Assembly: GCA_949130485.1 (NCBI GenBank)
Contig: OX422190.1
Location: 7,780,167-7,844,166 of the forward strand
Reading direction: 5' to 3'
From: Agelas oroides
Taxonomy: Eukaryota; Porifera; Demospongiae; Agelasida; Agelasidae
DNA: 64,000 bases
The position numbers and the translations under genes are program-made. Every line of letters begins with the position of its first letter. Positions within the stretch are counted from its first letter, which is position 1. Shown in pieces: positions 1 to 9,124 of the stretch. Under the pieces are notes generated by a model. That model searched no databases, had not been told where the DNA came from, and worked only from the letters and a program-made list of their open reading frames with translations.

Positions 1-1140
1 GAAGTTCTTTGTTGTTAAAAATCACCTGAGGAATCGCTCTCTTCTCAACTGCACTGTCTGCAGTCTTCTTGGCAGTCGATCATGTTCAACACGCCCTTCT
101 CAAAGGTCTAAGTACACAGAAGGTGTGGCACTGCGCATGCGCATATGCATTGTCGTCCAGAGACTAAGTCGAAAGTGCGTCCAAAAAAAAAATACGCTCG
201 GCGCAGTTGGGAACGAGACTGGATTCATGGATGGTTGACCTTTGTTAATTAAAACTGCTGAGGTCATCACTAATTGATCTTGGATATTGCAAAGTACAAA
301 GTTTTTAATAAGCTTTTTTCTACAACTGGCCCCAACCTGATTTGAAAACTGGGGCCCCCCTCAGTAAAAGTCAAGAGAGCTAGCTGTTGAGATACGAAAA
401 ATCAATTAGTGATGACCTTAGCCATTTTAATTACTAAAGTTCAACCATGTCCTACCTCCTTTGATATAACCATGCACCTCTGCAGCCTTAAGCCCTTAAC
501 TTGTTCTACAGCTACATTCATATGGTTTTGCTGCAGAGGCACTTTTCACTGTCGGGTGTTGTTGGAAGGCAGCCAACAGGCAGTGTCCCTGCTGCTGTCA
601 TTTTTATCAGTGCAGACTGAGATGCTGGCAACCTTGGAACAAGGTTAGTTGCAGGGTTAACTGATTTAAGCTCGCCTTGTTATTCACACACTCAGTCACT
701 CCGGCCACTGTGTAATGTTTTGAGTGTGGCAGCAGACCAAGTACGCGTCACATGATCAGCGTGAAAGATCTTGGTATGGGAACGCCTGTGACTGGATTCC
801 AATTAGGGTATACAACCATGCACCTCTGCAGCCTTAACAGCTACATTCATATGGTTTAGCATGCAATGCCAACAGGCAGTGTCCCCACTGCTGTCACTAA
901 ACCAGCTTTTATCAGTGCAGACTGAGATACTGGACAGCTGGCAACCTTGTAACAAGACTAGTTGCAGAGTTAACTAAACTCAATGTAACATGCATCCAGA
1001 AAGGTTGACAACTCACTGTTTAGTTAAAAAGAGATTCCAAATGGTACAAATTTGATACAAAAATTCATTGCCAATGTGTCAGGTATAAAAACACCAAAAT
1101 TACGCTATACCTTGGTAGATTGGTATGAGTGACTCTCCAG
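1..1140. repeat. Gene-free flank with local direct and inverted duplications
   Basis: No gene is supported here. About 466-660 and 818-975 are diverged direct copies of one segment (shared 'catgcacctctgcagcctta', 'acattcatatggttt' and 'caggcagtgtccc'). About 246-282 and 397-437 are inverted copies around 'caattagtgatgacct'. This is the region downstream of the minus-strand sulfotransferase gene, and I saw no clear polyadenylation signal on that strand. Confidence 0.5.
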
Positions 1141-2208
1141 TTAGGAATCGAAAGAGTATCTTTGCAGATGTTTGTACGTCTGCATGTTGTGGTACACCTT
1201 GTCTATGAGGGATGGAGTCCACTTCACCAGTGATCGACTGCGAGATTCTGAGGCAAATGTTCTCTCAGCACATGTGTGCAGGTACTCTCCTGAACAATCA
1301 ATGTGCAGTGTGAGACACAGCCTTCTCAGGGTTGCCTTGGGGTTAGCAATGAACTCCTTGCTGTGGACTTCAGTCACTTTCAGTTGGAGTTCATCAATCA
1401 TTTCCATGACACCTCTCACCTGGTGGAAATAGCTGTTGATCTGGTTGTCCAGGCCCTCTTCATCCTCATACTTGTGTGTTTCATTGACACTGAACTTTTG
1501 GTGCTCATTGTACAGAAGCATGGTTGCGATATTGTCATATGGGTTGCGCACAACATGGATCACGTGAATTGGCATTTGCACTGTATTCTGTAAGTCTTGG
1601 TAGAGTGAAATGAAATGTTTTCGGTTCTTTCGAAACACCTGTGCTGTCATCCCTCCTGACTTGTCCCCAATTACAGAAATACCAGTTGAAGTGTCATATC
1701 TCCCCTGCCATGACCCAGGGATAGCAAGAGTATAGCCCTTCTTGAGGGCCTGCTGTGTCCTAAGTCCTCTGTACACACTAAACCTTGAGTTGTTGTACAG
1801 GGTGTTGAACAACCAGGTCTTATTGCTGTGCTGTGCTGGCTCATGCTCCCATTTCACAAACAGTGCATATTCATGTGCTATGACCACGTTGGGGTGGGCA
1901 TCCAGCATGCTGGCAATGATGCTATGACCACTCCTGGCATACCCGACAAAGAACAAGAAACGATGCACATGATTAATCACACTGTTAGGAAGCATCTCAG
2001 AGTGGTAGTGAACCTCAACAATCCTTTTCATGCTCTTTCTGTGCTCCCAGTATGACTTTAGGTTCCTTCCTTGGGCATAATCAGCAAACTCCTTCATCCT
2101 CGAGTCGAGCTGGCTGTGTGTGTTTGGGAAGTTCAGTTGATAGAACAATATGAACAGTAACATGAGCGTAGTGATGAAGACAAATACACGAATTTCACGG
2201 CGAAGCAT
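1141..2208 (-). CDS. Golgi-type membrane sulfotransferase, intronless
   Basis: The single open frame encodes 355 residues and reads as a type II membrane enzyme that would move sulfate from PAPS to a glycan or other secretory-pathway acceptor. Residues 7-24 are a hydrophobic signal anchor after a short basic N-terminus. The P-loop-like 5'-phosphosulfate site is FVGYARSGHSII at 87-98, followed by the usual 'DAHPNV' helix. The 3'-phosphate site is VVRNPYDNIATM at 219-230, with the family's Arg and downstream Asn-Pro. Potential N-glycosylation sites (NKT, NNS, NET) fit a lumenal catalytic domain. The length suits single-domain carbohydrate sulfotransferases. The start is the ATG directly before the anchor. 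The acceptor substrate cannot be inferred. Intronless state could mean retroposition or family habit; the frame is intact. Confidence 0.85.
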   Translation of the reverse strand: MLRREIRVFVFITTLMLLFILFYQLNFPNTHSQLDSRMKEFADYAQGRNLKSYWEHRKSMKRIVEVHYHSEMLPNSVINHVHRFLFFVGYARSGHSIIASMLDAHPNVVIAHEYALFVKWEHEPAQHSNKTWLFNTLYNNSRFSVYRGLRTQQALKKGYTLAIPGSWQGRYDTSTGISVIGDKSGGMTAQVFRKNRKHFISLYQDLQNTVQMPIHVIHVVRNPYDNIATMLLYNEHQKFSVNETHKYEDEEGLDNQINSYFHQVRGVMEMIDELQLKVTEVHSKEFIANPKATLRRLCLTLHIDCSGEYLHTCAERTFASESRSRSLVKWTPSLIDKVYHNMQTYKHLQRYSFDS

Positions 2209-2336
2209 TGCGAATCACACGATCTATATAGAGGGAGAAAAGCAAGAGTTTGAAGACCAGCTATGAGTAACTTATTGCAGGTTATGAATATTAATTTATG
2301 GTCTCTATCACCTTGATGGTTTGGTGGATATTATAT

Positions 2337-2487
2337 AATTATCACCATGGTACGAAGCTATACCGGAAAATATCACGAGTTTGTTGCCGTCTGTATTGTT
2401 ACGAGTGCGCAGCACGAGTAACAATTCCAACGGCAACAAACAAGTGATATTTTTTCCGGTATAGCTTGGTACTATGGTGATAATGAT
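2337..2487. mobile_element. Palindromic MITE, ATCACCATRGTAC family
   Basis: The left arm ('atcaccatggtacgaagcta') is answered by an inverted right arm ending 'tactatggtgataat'. The two halves share 'ccggaaaatatcac' and 'gtttgttgccg' in opposite orientation. Related pieces lie at 16325-16395 (half element) and 27362-27500 (both arms, diverged). Confidence 0.7.
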
Positions 2488-3387
2488 TTTATTGTATGAA
2501 CCTTAGATTTCATTGCACGTTCAGACGCAGCGCACGTGACTTGTAGTACCTGATACAGATTCTCGCGTGACTTGCAGTACTGATACGGATTCTCGTGTGA
2601 CTTGTAGTAAAAAATACGGCTTTTTATAAACTGCGTGCAGCTGCAAGGCTTTCCCATTGACTCCCATACATTAGCGTGAGTTAGACGTATGATAAATACT
2701 AGTATACTTGATCCTTGATCTCTACCCTTCACCAAAGATGATAGTTACTTAGAAGGATGTGATAATTGAAGGAGTTAATGATCAAATTAATATGCTACCC
2801 ATAAACTACCCAAATTACATTTCGTTGAAGAGGCCGGCCTGGGAGTACTCATGCATGATAGTCGCCACTGCAGAGCACTACTGAAGAGTAGTCTAAACGT
2901 TAGGCAATAATTAAGAAGTTATTATAGTAGGGGAACCTTCAATACTAAACATAAAGGTTACCAATAGCCATACACCCTGTAAGTTTGGTCTGAGGATGGG
3001 AAGATCAGCAGTGTGCTGCCTGTACATGACACTGAGAGGGAAGGATAAACTCTCAGACGTATATATGCTCGAGTCTGGCCATCGTTGGAAAAGGAATTAA
3101 ACCCTGATTGACTGCAGTTGGAGTGATAAGTTTGTACCATACACACAACAGCCTGAGAATGAGACTAAAGATCCATTGCACCAGTCCAATACTGCCACAG
3201 CAGGTACCTGTGCTTAGCTCTTGCATGGAGACTGGTATACTAATGATAAATGGGGAAAACCAGCAAGGGGAGCCCATTAATGTAAGTATCTCACACACGA
3301 CACGATACAATCACTCCAAAGATTGTAGAATATTTAAACACTGCATGCAGCACACAAAATATGAATATAAACTGTGTGTATAATGTG
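2488..3387. other. Gene-free interval, no supported feature
   Basis: Only short open frames are present, without recognisable motifs. The part at 2519-2620 has diverged repeats of 'cgtgacttgtagtac' and 'gatacggattctcg'. Part of this sequence recurs at 16395-16510, next to another copy of the same MITE family, so the MITE and its flank may have moved or been copied together. Confidence 0.4.
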
Positions 3388-3473
3388 TAGCCTCGTTCTC
3401 AGGGTCTCCCCTCGCCCCAACAAAAAATAAATATTTTTCGTCAGGGCGAGGGGAGAGCCTGGGAACAAGGTTA
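3388..3473. mobile_element. MITE, alpha family (TAGCCTCGTTCCCAGGC termini)
   Basis: This 86-bp foldback has TAGCCTCGTTCTCAGG at the left and an inverted match at the right, with inner arms 'ctcccctcgcccc' and 'gggcgaggggag'. It is flanked by the 9-bp direct repeat TATAATGTG on both sides, a clean target-site duplication. Confidence 0.85.
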
Positions 3474-3736
3474 TATAATGTGAGACAGCACTGTAGTTGC
3501 TAAGCATCTCTAAGCAAGATGGTGACGTAATGCTTGCGTCTCATGATACAGAGAGTCTAGACCATGCCTATCGACAGACTTTTATTGATGGATAAACTCA
3601 GCTTCCTCGAACTATGTCTTCAGGTTGAATAGCGCTGTATGCATTTCGATAACGCTCTGGTAGGCATGGTCTTATATAGAATGCTGAAATATACAGAATA
3701 CAGATACATGTATACAGAAATGAATGCTATAGACAT

Positions 3737-3782
3737 GGTCTCATTCCCAGGCCTATTTGAAATGGGCCTGGGAACGAGGCCA
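3737..3782. mobile_element. Minimal alpha-family MITE
   Basis: A 46-bp hairpin consisting of little more than the two termini, 'tctcattcccaggcc' and 'ggcctgggaacgagg'. It is probably an internally deleted alpha element. The neighbouring 3480-3736 and 3783-4484 hold no supported gene. Confidence 0.6.
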
Positions 3783-4484
3783 CTACAGACAAGGAGAAGG
3801 TATGAAAACCTAAAATAAAAAAACTGATACTGTGTGTTGAACTGGTCGAAATGCCACCTAAAATACGAGTACTTTAATTTATAAAAACTGCCGCCAATGA
3901 TTCTTGTTTACTACCACGCAATATGCATAGAAGTGTTGTTCCCTAAGATAGCAGTGCAAAGTTTAATACATATAACTGATGGCACATGTGGTGCAATGTG
4001 TCTGCACTCCTCTACAACAAATTAAACTTCAAATTAAAAGCTTGTCAATTGACAGTTTTTGATCCCGCAATCGAAAACTGGAGGCGGGGAAGGCCTGCAA
4101 ACAAGGCTAGGCAAGAGCCAATTCCCCAATTTGACAGTTCTATGGTTTATAAGCTAGATCTTCAAAGTAGCCACCCACCATTCAAAATTGCTTGCGCAGA
4201 CTCTAGAGAAGGGTGGACTGTTTCATTAGCATTGTTGCTGAGCTCACATACATAGCAGCAATTGTTCGGGTATAAATGAGGGCACAGTGACATTTGGTAG
4301 GTCTGCATGCGAAACTGCCACCATTTGTTTTCTTGTTTCACAGCTTTTTTGTTTCACCACCAGACTTGCTATGCCAAATCTGGCAGTGCAAATCAATCCG
4401 CAAGCAGTAAGTCTACAGGAGCAACACAGGAAGCCATACAAGACGCCGTTCATGGTGCACACAAATCATAAGTACACTACCTCT

Positions 4485-4675
4485 TAGTCTATCAAGCTGA
4501 CCAATCAGATCCTACTGTTCCATTTTTAGACAGTAGAAACACCTTGGCTTCAGTATGTAAGACTAATACTGGTGCAGTTTTAGGGCTACAGATTAAACAA
4601 GCTGTGAACTACAAATATTAATTAGACGCTCTCTCACGTTTCTGGAGGGTGAGAGATGGGCTGGCTTGATAGACT
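4485..4675. mobile_element. MITE, delta family (TAGTCTATCAAGCT termini)
   Basis: The left end TAGTCTATCAAGCTGACC is answered by the inverted right end 'ggctggcttgatagacta'. The right side also carries 'ctctcacgtttctggagggtg', shared with the more complete 103-bp copy at 13591-13693. Confidence 0.7.
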
Positions 4676-4859
4676 AACTATACCTCTTGGCTTGGATCAT
4701 CAAAACAAGTTGTGACCCTATTTCCTTTACAACACTCCAATACATACTTGGCATCATTCCCAGACCTTTTCCACTGTCCAGCTTACAGCATGCAAAATTG
4801 GAAGGGGGTCCATTTTGTCACGTGAATGACTTCAATGTCTGTCAATGTAGACAGAGTGG

Positions 4860-5110
4860 GGGTGCGGCAAGCGTGAAGCGTGAGGCGCAGGCTCAGTTGT
4901 TTAACATGCTCCAGACTTGACAGCCAGACCTTATCCTGGTCGAAGTCATTGAGAAAGAAAGGTGAGAAATAAAGAGAAAGAAAGAGGGGAAAGAATGACA
5001 GTGACTCAGGGAGGGACTCGAACCTGTGACCTGGCAAATGGCCTGCCATGCTCTGAGCTACCGAGTCGCTCGGCAACTCAGTGGCCGAGTTTGAGTACTT
5101 AAGGCTGAGC
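4860..5110 (-). mobile_element. tRNA-derived SINE, copy 1
   Basis: On the minus strand the head is tRNA-like: a 'GGTAGCTCAG' A-box region and a 'GGTTCGAGTCC' B box, the internal RNA polymerase III promoter. The body is about 180 bp and ends near 'cgcttgccgcacc'. The tRNA-like part (5003-5067) lacks 8 bases found in the other copies at 38735-38991 and 60789-61047. Three copies sharing the same tRNA head and body identify it as a SINE and not a tRNA gene. Confidence 0.75.
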
Positions 5111-6014
5111 CGAAATGAGGCTGTACAGAACACCCTAGTTTTGTTCCCAGATGCTTCTACTGAAAGGAGATAAGAGGACAGAGGGTCTCATGAACAACTG
5201 GTACTGGCAGGGTATGTAGCCTCTTACCTGTGCACAGAGAGAGGAAGTAAGCTTGGGTCCAAGGTTACTGGCAGAGATTCATGGCATTTTGCAAACTCTG
5301 TCAGAAATTCAGCGTGATTGGTCAGTTGTTACGTAACAAGCCAATCATCATGACACCCAGGCCCCGCACCCAGGCCCCGCCTACCAACAGCCTGGCTACG
5401 AGGCTACATGACATCATAAATCAAAATCTGGTTGGCCGGCATGGCATAATTACATTTCTCATCAACACAAAGGTAGGAGTATATACAACCATGGATCCAT
5501 GCGGTGGTTGGGTGATTGACTCTTGTGCTCACTTGGTTCAGTGGCATGAAAACAAACTAAATACACCCCTGGTCAGCACCTTTCACTCCCATTTCATGCT
5601 TAGTCTAAGCCCCAGACACTTGTGGCGGGGGGCCAGAAGTGTCTGGGGCCTAAACTGCTTTCAGTGGGTGATCTTTGTTGCCGTACAATTGTGGCTGTTT
5701 GGTACCTCCTTGATCAGCTCACAATCACTGATCTCCCACACCTCTAAGTATAAACGGCTTTCCAGGTTAGAATACTGTACTGTTACACAACTTGTACTTA
5801 CAAGATATCTCCCGCCACGGCCACACGAACATCAGCTCAGATCAGAACAATAAGGTGACGTCACATGGCGAGAGAAGAGTTAATTTTCAAAAAATTTATC
5901 GCCGCTAGCCTTCATTTGTAGGTTTCTTTGCGGTCAATTTGTTGAACCGCAGTGGTAATCATCTTTTATTAGACCACCCAGCCATGAAGAGAAGGCATAA
6001 TTTCTGATTGCAGC
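5111..6014. other. Gene-free interval upstream of the beta-grasp gene
   Basis: The long open frame at 5281-5853 looks spurious (no conserved motif, low-complexity start, MITE-like 'cctggctacgaggct' inside). A palindrome at about 5612-5654 has arms 'gccccagacactt' and 'aagtgtctggggc'. The last 150 bases probably hold the promoter of the gene starting at 6015, but I see no convincing TATA box near it. Confidence 0.4.
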
Positions 6015-6944
6015 ATGGATACAAGGATAGAGAAGGTGGCTGGCGGACAGGCTGAGGGTGGATGCTTCGGTTTTTTGCCGCGTCTAAATTGGAGAAGAAA
6101 GAAACCCGCCGCGTCTACCCCTACCCCTCCTGAACATCGCACCTCGTGGCCAACTGTGACAATCACCACTTCACCCGATGAGTCGGACCAGGCATGCGAG
6201 ATTGTCAGTGTGATGGAAGTAGAGCTTGACGGCGACTATTCTACAGGCAACGATTACTGTGAATTGTTGGAGGAAGGCTCACTAGAGACCTTCGCACCTT
6301 GGCACGTCGAGAAGAAGGCACGCATCATTCTCACTCCATACTTTGGCGTGTTTGCAGGGCAGCGAATGACGTTCCATACGAGTAGACGTAGAGAGTCGCT
6401 GGTAAACATAAAGGTCAAGGTCGAAGGATGCGAGCAGACACTCACTACACTCTACCACAGAAGGTCGTCAAAGAGAAGCGAAGGTGCGGACTCCATTCGC
6501 GATCGATGCGTGAGATACGCGCACGAGGTGAAGGCAAACAGCGATATCGTGTCGCGAGACCCGCCGAAACTCTCATTTCTATGTGAGCAGACTATCTTAG
6601 TAAATCTGGACAATCTACCTGTGTCGCAGCTGCCTCCAAAGTACGCCCAACTGTTTGAGTTCAGAACGCAGATTGTAACGGTCCGCGTTTGGCCCCGCAA
6701 TGTTTGTGCGACCCCGCTGAGAATGAGAGTAAAACCGCACATATCCATCCGAGAATTACAGTGGATGCTATGTCAGAGATTGGGTTTGCCTAGTCCAGTC
6801 TGTTTGGAGATTTATCAAGCTGACGGCCTGGAAACTTTGTTGCCAAACGACCCTATTGGATGTAACCAGAATGAACTGGAATGTGTTCTTTTGCCGTCAG
6901 TGTTCCAAAAGGAGGTTCCTGTAGTCGTGTCTGTGATTGGCTGA
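6015..6944 (+). CDS. Repeated beta-grasp (ubiquitin-like) protein, N-terminal part before an in-frame TGA
   Basis: I do not recognise the family. This open frame gives 309 residues from an ATG in good context. Residues 1-100 are Pro/Ser/Thr- and acid-rich and look disordered. Residues 101-215 are a mixed region rich in beta-type segments. Residues about 219-293 look like a ubiquitin-like fold: a beta hairpin (VTVRVWPRN, LRMRVKPHI), a helix (SIRELQWMLCQRLGL) and later strands. A second module starts at 301 (VPVVVSVIG) and is cut by TGA at 6942-6944. The frame continues open downstream with the rest of that module, so this ORF and 6945-7607 form one 530-codon unit. The gene is intronless and ends 450 bp before TAF10 on the same strand. 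Function unknown. Confidence 0.65.
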   Translation: MDTRIEKVAGGQAEGGCFGFLPRLNWRRKKPAASTPTPPEHRTSWPTVTITTSPDESDQACEIVSVMEVELDGDYSTGNDYCELLEEGSLETFAPWHVEKKARIILTPYFGVFAGQRMTFHTSRRRESLVNIKVKVEGCEQTLTTLYHRRSSKRSEGADSIRDRCVRYAHEVKANSDIVSRDPPKLSFLCEQTILVNLDNLPVSQLPPKYAQLFEFRTQIVTVRVWPRNVCATPLRMRVKPHISIRELQWMLCQRLGLPSPVCLEIYQADGLETLLPNDPIGCNQNELECVLLPSVFQKEVPVVVSVIG

Positions 6945-7607
6945 GGAATCAACCACTTGAGAGTTAGTCCTACCATGTCCCTGTGTAACTTTGAACAGGC
7001 TGTGAGAAAGACGTTTGGTATGAAAGAGGACACGTTTCTTTACCTACCGCAAGTATTCAAAAGCCGCAGAAGTAGTCAGTGTGGCCTGAAAATGGCAGCA
7101 TTGTTGGACGATACAACAATTTCCCTCATTGATAGTGCTAACAGAACTCTCCCTGTTGTAGATGGTATACCGTCGCTGCAAATTGGCCGGAGCTATGAGA
7201 AACTGCCTCTTTACGAAATGAGTATTAGTGACCTTGGTCTGTTGAAATCCTCTCCAGTGATTGCGTTTGAAGTCACTGGACCTACTATTCCCGTTGCATT
7301 CAAAACCATTCAGGGTGACTGGAGCAACACATTGGGTGGCGGAAACTGCAACTCGAACTTTGCGCTGATTTCGTACTCCGTTAGACCACATGCTCTCAGT
7401 GTTAACCCCAGATGGACTATTGGAACACTTTTGAAGTACATTGAGTGTATCAGTGGCGTGCCATGTGCTCATGTACGCACTGGCAAAGTGGTTTTGAAAC
7501 CAACAAGTCCTCTGGACTCACAGCTCACCAGCCGATGCTGGCTCATAAAGACTCGGAATGACCACCTTGCATTACCTAATGACATACCGCAGGTTTCACC
7601 CTTGTAA
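6945..7607 (+). CDS. Same beta-grasp protein, C-terminal part after the in-frame TGA
   Basis: This continues the 6015 frame with no shift. Its first residues (HLRVSPTMSL, then FEQAVRKTFGM) align with the strand-helix part of the first module (LRMRVKPHISIRELQ, then MLCQRLGL), completing a second ubiquitin-like module. A third occurs near codons 450-520 of the joined frame (ISYSVRPHALSVNPRW, then TIGTLLKYIECISGVP). The stop is TAA at 7605-7607. If translated separately, the first ATG is at 6975, inside the module, which would be structurally odd. This favours a mutated stop, readthrough, an allele difference or a base error over a second gene. I saw no SECIS-like element downstream; a hairpin near 7713-7750 lacks the core motif. 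Confidence 0.6.
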   Translation, partial: GINHLRVSPTMSLCNFEQAVRKTFGMKEDTFLYLPQVFKSRRSSQCGLKMAALLDDTTISLIDSANRTLPVVDGIPSLQIGRSYEKLPLYEMSISDLGLLKSSPVIAFEVTGPTIPVAFKTIQGDWSNTLGGGNCNSNFALISYSVRPHALSVNPRWTIGTLLKYIECISGVPCAHVRTGKVVLKPTSPLDSQLTSRCWLIKTRNDHLALPNDIPQVSPL

Positions 7608-8055
7608 ATTTCTTTTTGTCTCCTCACCCCTGTTTATACTGTTCATATAGTTGTTTGTATTCATATCTGGTTTTATTCACAGTGAATTGAAGTGCACTGT
7701 CCCATTTTCAGTATGACTTTCTCTCCCACTTGACCAAGTGGAAAGTGTACAATCCAGCAGCAAAATGTTAACATGGAGAGCAGATAGTTGTTGCAATTGA
7801 ACGAGCAGCATCTTGAAGTTGCATGATGTGTTTTGGAATTGTTGTGATGGATGTTAGCTAGCAACCAACTTCCATACCCTCTCCACCCATTCCGTTACTC
7901 CAGTTAAGATTTCTGCAACCAACAGAACTGCATACACCATAACCAGTTTTGCAAATACAACCCAATGTCGTAATCATTGAGAGGCGCGCGCGCGAATAAT
8001 TTGAGTCTGAGAAGCCACGCCCTTCGCAACGATTATAGCTTGTGCGTGTGTAATA
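7608..8055. other. Intergenic region and probable TAF10 promoter/5' UTR
   Basis: This holds the 3' end of the beta-grasp gene and the upstream region of TAF10. No coding frame is supported. Just before the TAF10 ATG the sequence becomes CpG-rich ('gaggcgcgcgcgcgaataa' at about 7980-7998), as expected near a housekeeping-gene start. No TATA box is obvious. Confidence 0.4.
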
Positions 8056-8169
8056 ATGGCTAGCGGGGGTGCTAGTGTCGCCAAAGAGAGTTTGGAAAAA
8101 GATACAAAAGAAGATGAAGAAGAAGAAATTGTGAAGTTCTGCGCGCATTTGGACGACTATACTCCAACT
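8056..8169 (+). CDS. TAF10: TAF10 exon 1 (38 codons)
   Basis: TAF10 is the small histone-fold subunit shared by TFIID and SAGA; it pairs with TAF8 or SUPT7L-type partners in the nucleus. Exon 1 runs from ATG to a phase-0 donor GTAAGG at 8170. It encodes a short N-terminus with an acidic stretch (KEDEEEEI) and then FCAHLDDYTPT, the hallmark start of the TAF10 conserved domain (vertebrate proteins have LEDYTPT here). Exons 1-4 join in frame to give 126 residues, much shorter than vertebrate TAF10 (about 220) because the long disordered N-terminal tail is missing. All four splice junctions are GT-AG and phase-compatible. Confidence 0.93.
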
Positions 8170-9059
8170 GTAAGGATGAACTAGATGGTTGCGCTTTAAT
8201 TAGAATTTTGTGCCACTTCAGACAATCTCGCGTCGCCAAACCCTACCGAATCTGACCATAGATATTATAGACTAGTAATCTAGTCTATAATATCTATGGC
8301 CTGACGTTGCGGGAATGGTACGTGCCATCATAGATATAGGACACGTGTCATATCTATGGTGGCACAGCTACCAATTCAAAAGTGAAGTGTAGGAGAACCA
8401 AACAAACTGCTCTGTCTTGCACAGTCTTACGGTCCGATCATATAGGATAGCCTTCTAGCTACAACTTTTTGTCGTTTTGACTACTTTCTGAACATTCTGC
8501 CTACATAAATCTGTTTTAGATGTATAGGAATGCCTCAAAGATAGTCTGGTTTCAGGCCCCGTATGCATAGGTTTGCAATACTTCTGGGAATGTGGCTACA
8601 CTGTATGTTCATGTAATGGTGTATATATTAGTCTTGTGTAGGCAGACTAAGTCTGGCTGTATGAGAGGAGGGGCCTTTAGGGTGTGATAAAACTTAGCAC
8701 ATGTGGTTACTGTATCTGTAATTAGGCTGTGTTACGCCAGTACAGCTGCCACTGGTTAGACAGGAACTGCAGTGCAGACCACTGGAGGTTTATATCAGTG
8801 ATTTATGTTGTCTGCATGCATCATCGTGCATGTTGTCAACAAAAGACATTAAAATCCAACCAGGATTTGAACGCGTATGCCTCTGCATAAAAATCTATAG
8901 GGAAAAAAATAACTAATAAATCTTTCATTGTACAGTTCTGCAAAGTCGTGTTGTATCATCTCTCATATATCCTCCACACACATACATGTACACACATTAC
9001 GTGTACACACATGCACACACGCACACTCATGCCAACACACATATATACATGAACTTTAG
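8170..9059. repeat. TAF10 intron 1, with two palindromes and a CA-rich tract
   Basis: The intron opens GTAAGG and closes with AG at 9058-9059. A near-perfect palindrome at about 8257-8303 has arms 'ccatagatattatagacta', and a second at about 8322-8366 has 'gccatcatagatat' with 'atatctatggtggc' inverted. They share the 'catagatat' end and may be two small foldback elements. A CA/TA-rich tract at about 8977-9050 lies before the acceptor. Confidence 0.7.
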
Positions 9060-9124
9060 ATCCCAGATGCCGTAACCCTACATTACTTAACGAAGGCAGG
9101 ATTCAACCCTCAAGACCCTCGAAT
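9060..9124 (+). CDS. TAF10: TAF10 exon 2
   Basis: This 65-nt exon lies between acceptor 'ctttag' and donor GTAAGA. It encodes IPDAVTLHYLTKAGFNPQDP followed by Arg and two bases of an Ile codon. Vertebrate TAF10 has IPDAVTGYYLNRAGFEASDP at the same place, directly after DYTPT, so it begins the histone fold (helix 1 and loop). It starts in phase 0 and ends with AT, completed by the T that opens exon 3. At 21 whole codons it is too short to be seen as an ORF. Confidence 0.93.

Noticed and set aside
5281..5853. 190-codon ORF
   Set aside because: No conserved motif, contains MITE-like sequence and a palindrome, and the composition is unlike the real genes nearby.
6921..6967. Mini-intron removing the in-frame TGA of the beta-grasp gene
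   Set aside because: Candidate GT-AG pairs give introns of only 35-47 nt, and the ones checked break the frame or delete conserved strand residues.
7608..7760. SECIS element that would recode the TGA at 6942 as selenocysteine
   Set aside because: A hairpin exists near 7713-7750 and an ATGA is present, but the paired GA core and the apical AA are not in the required places.
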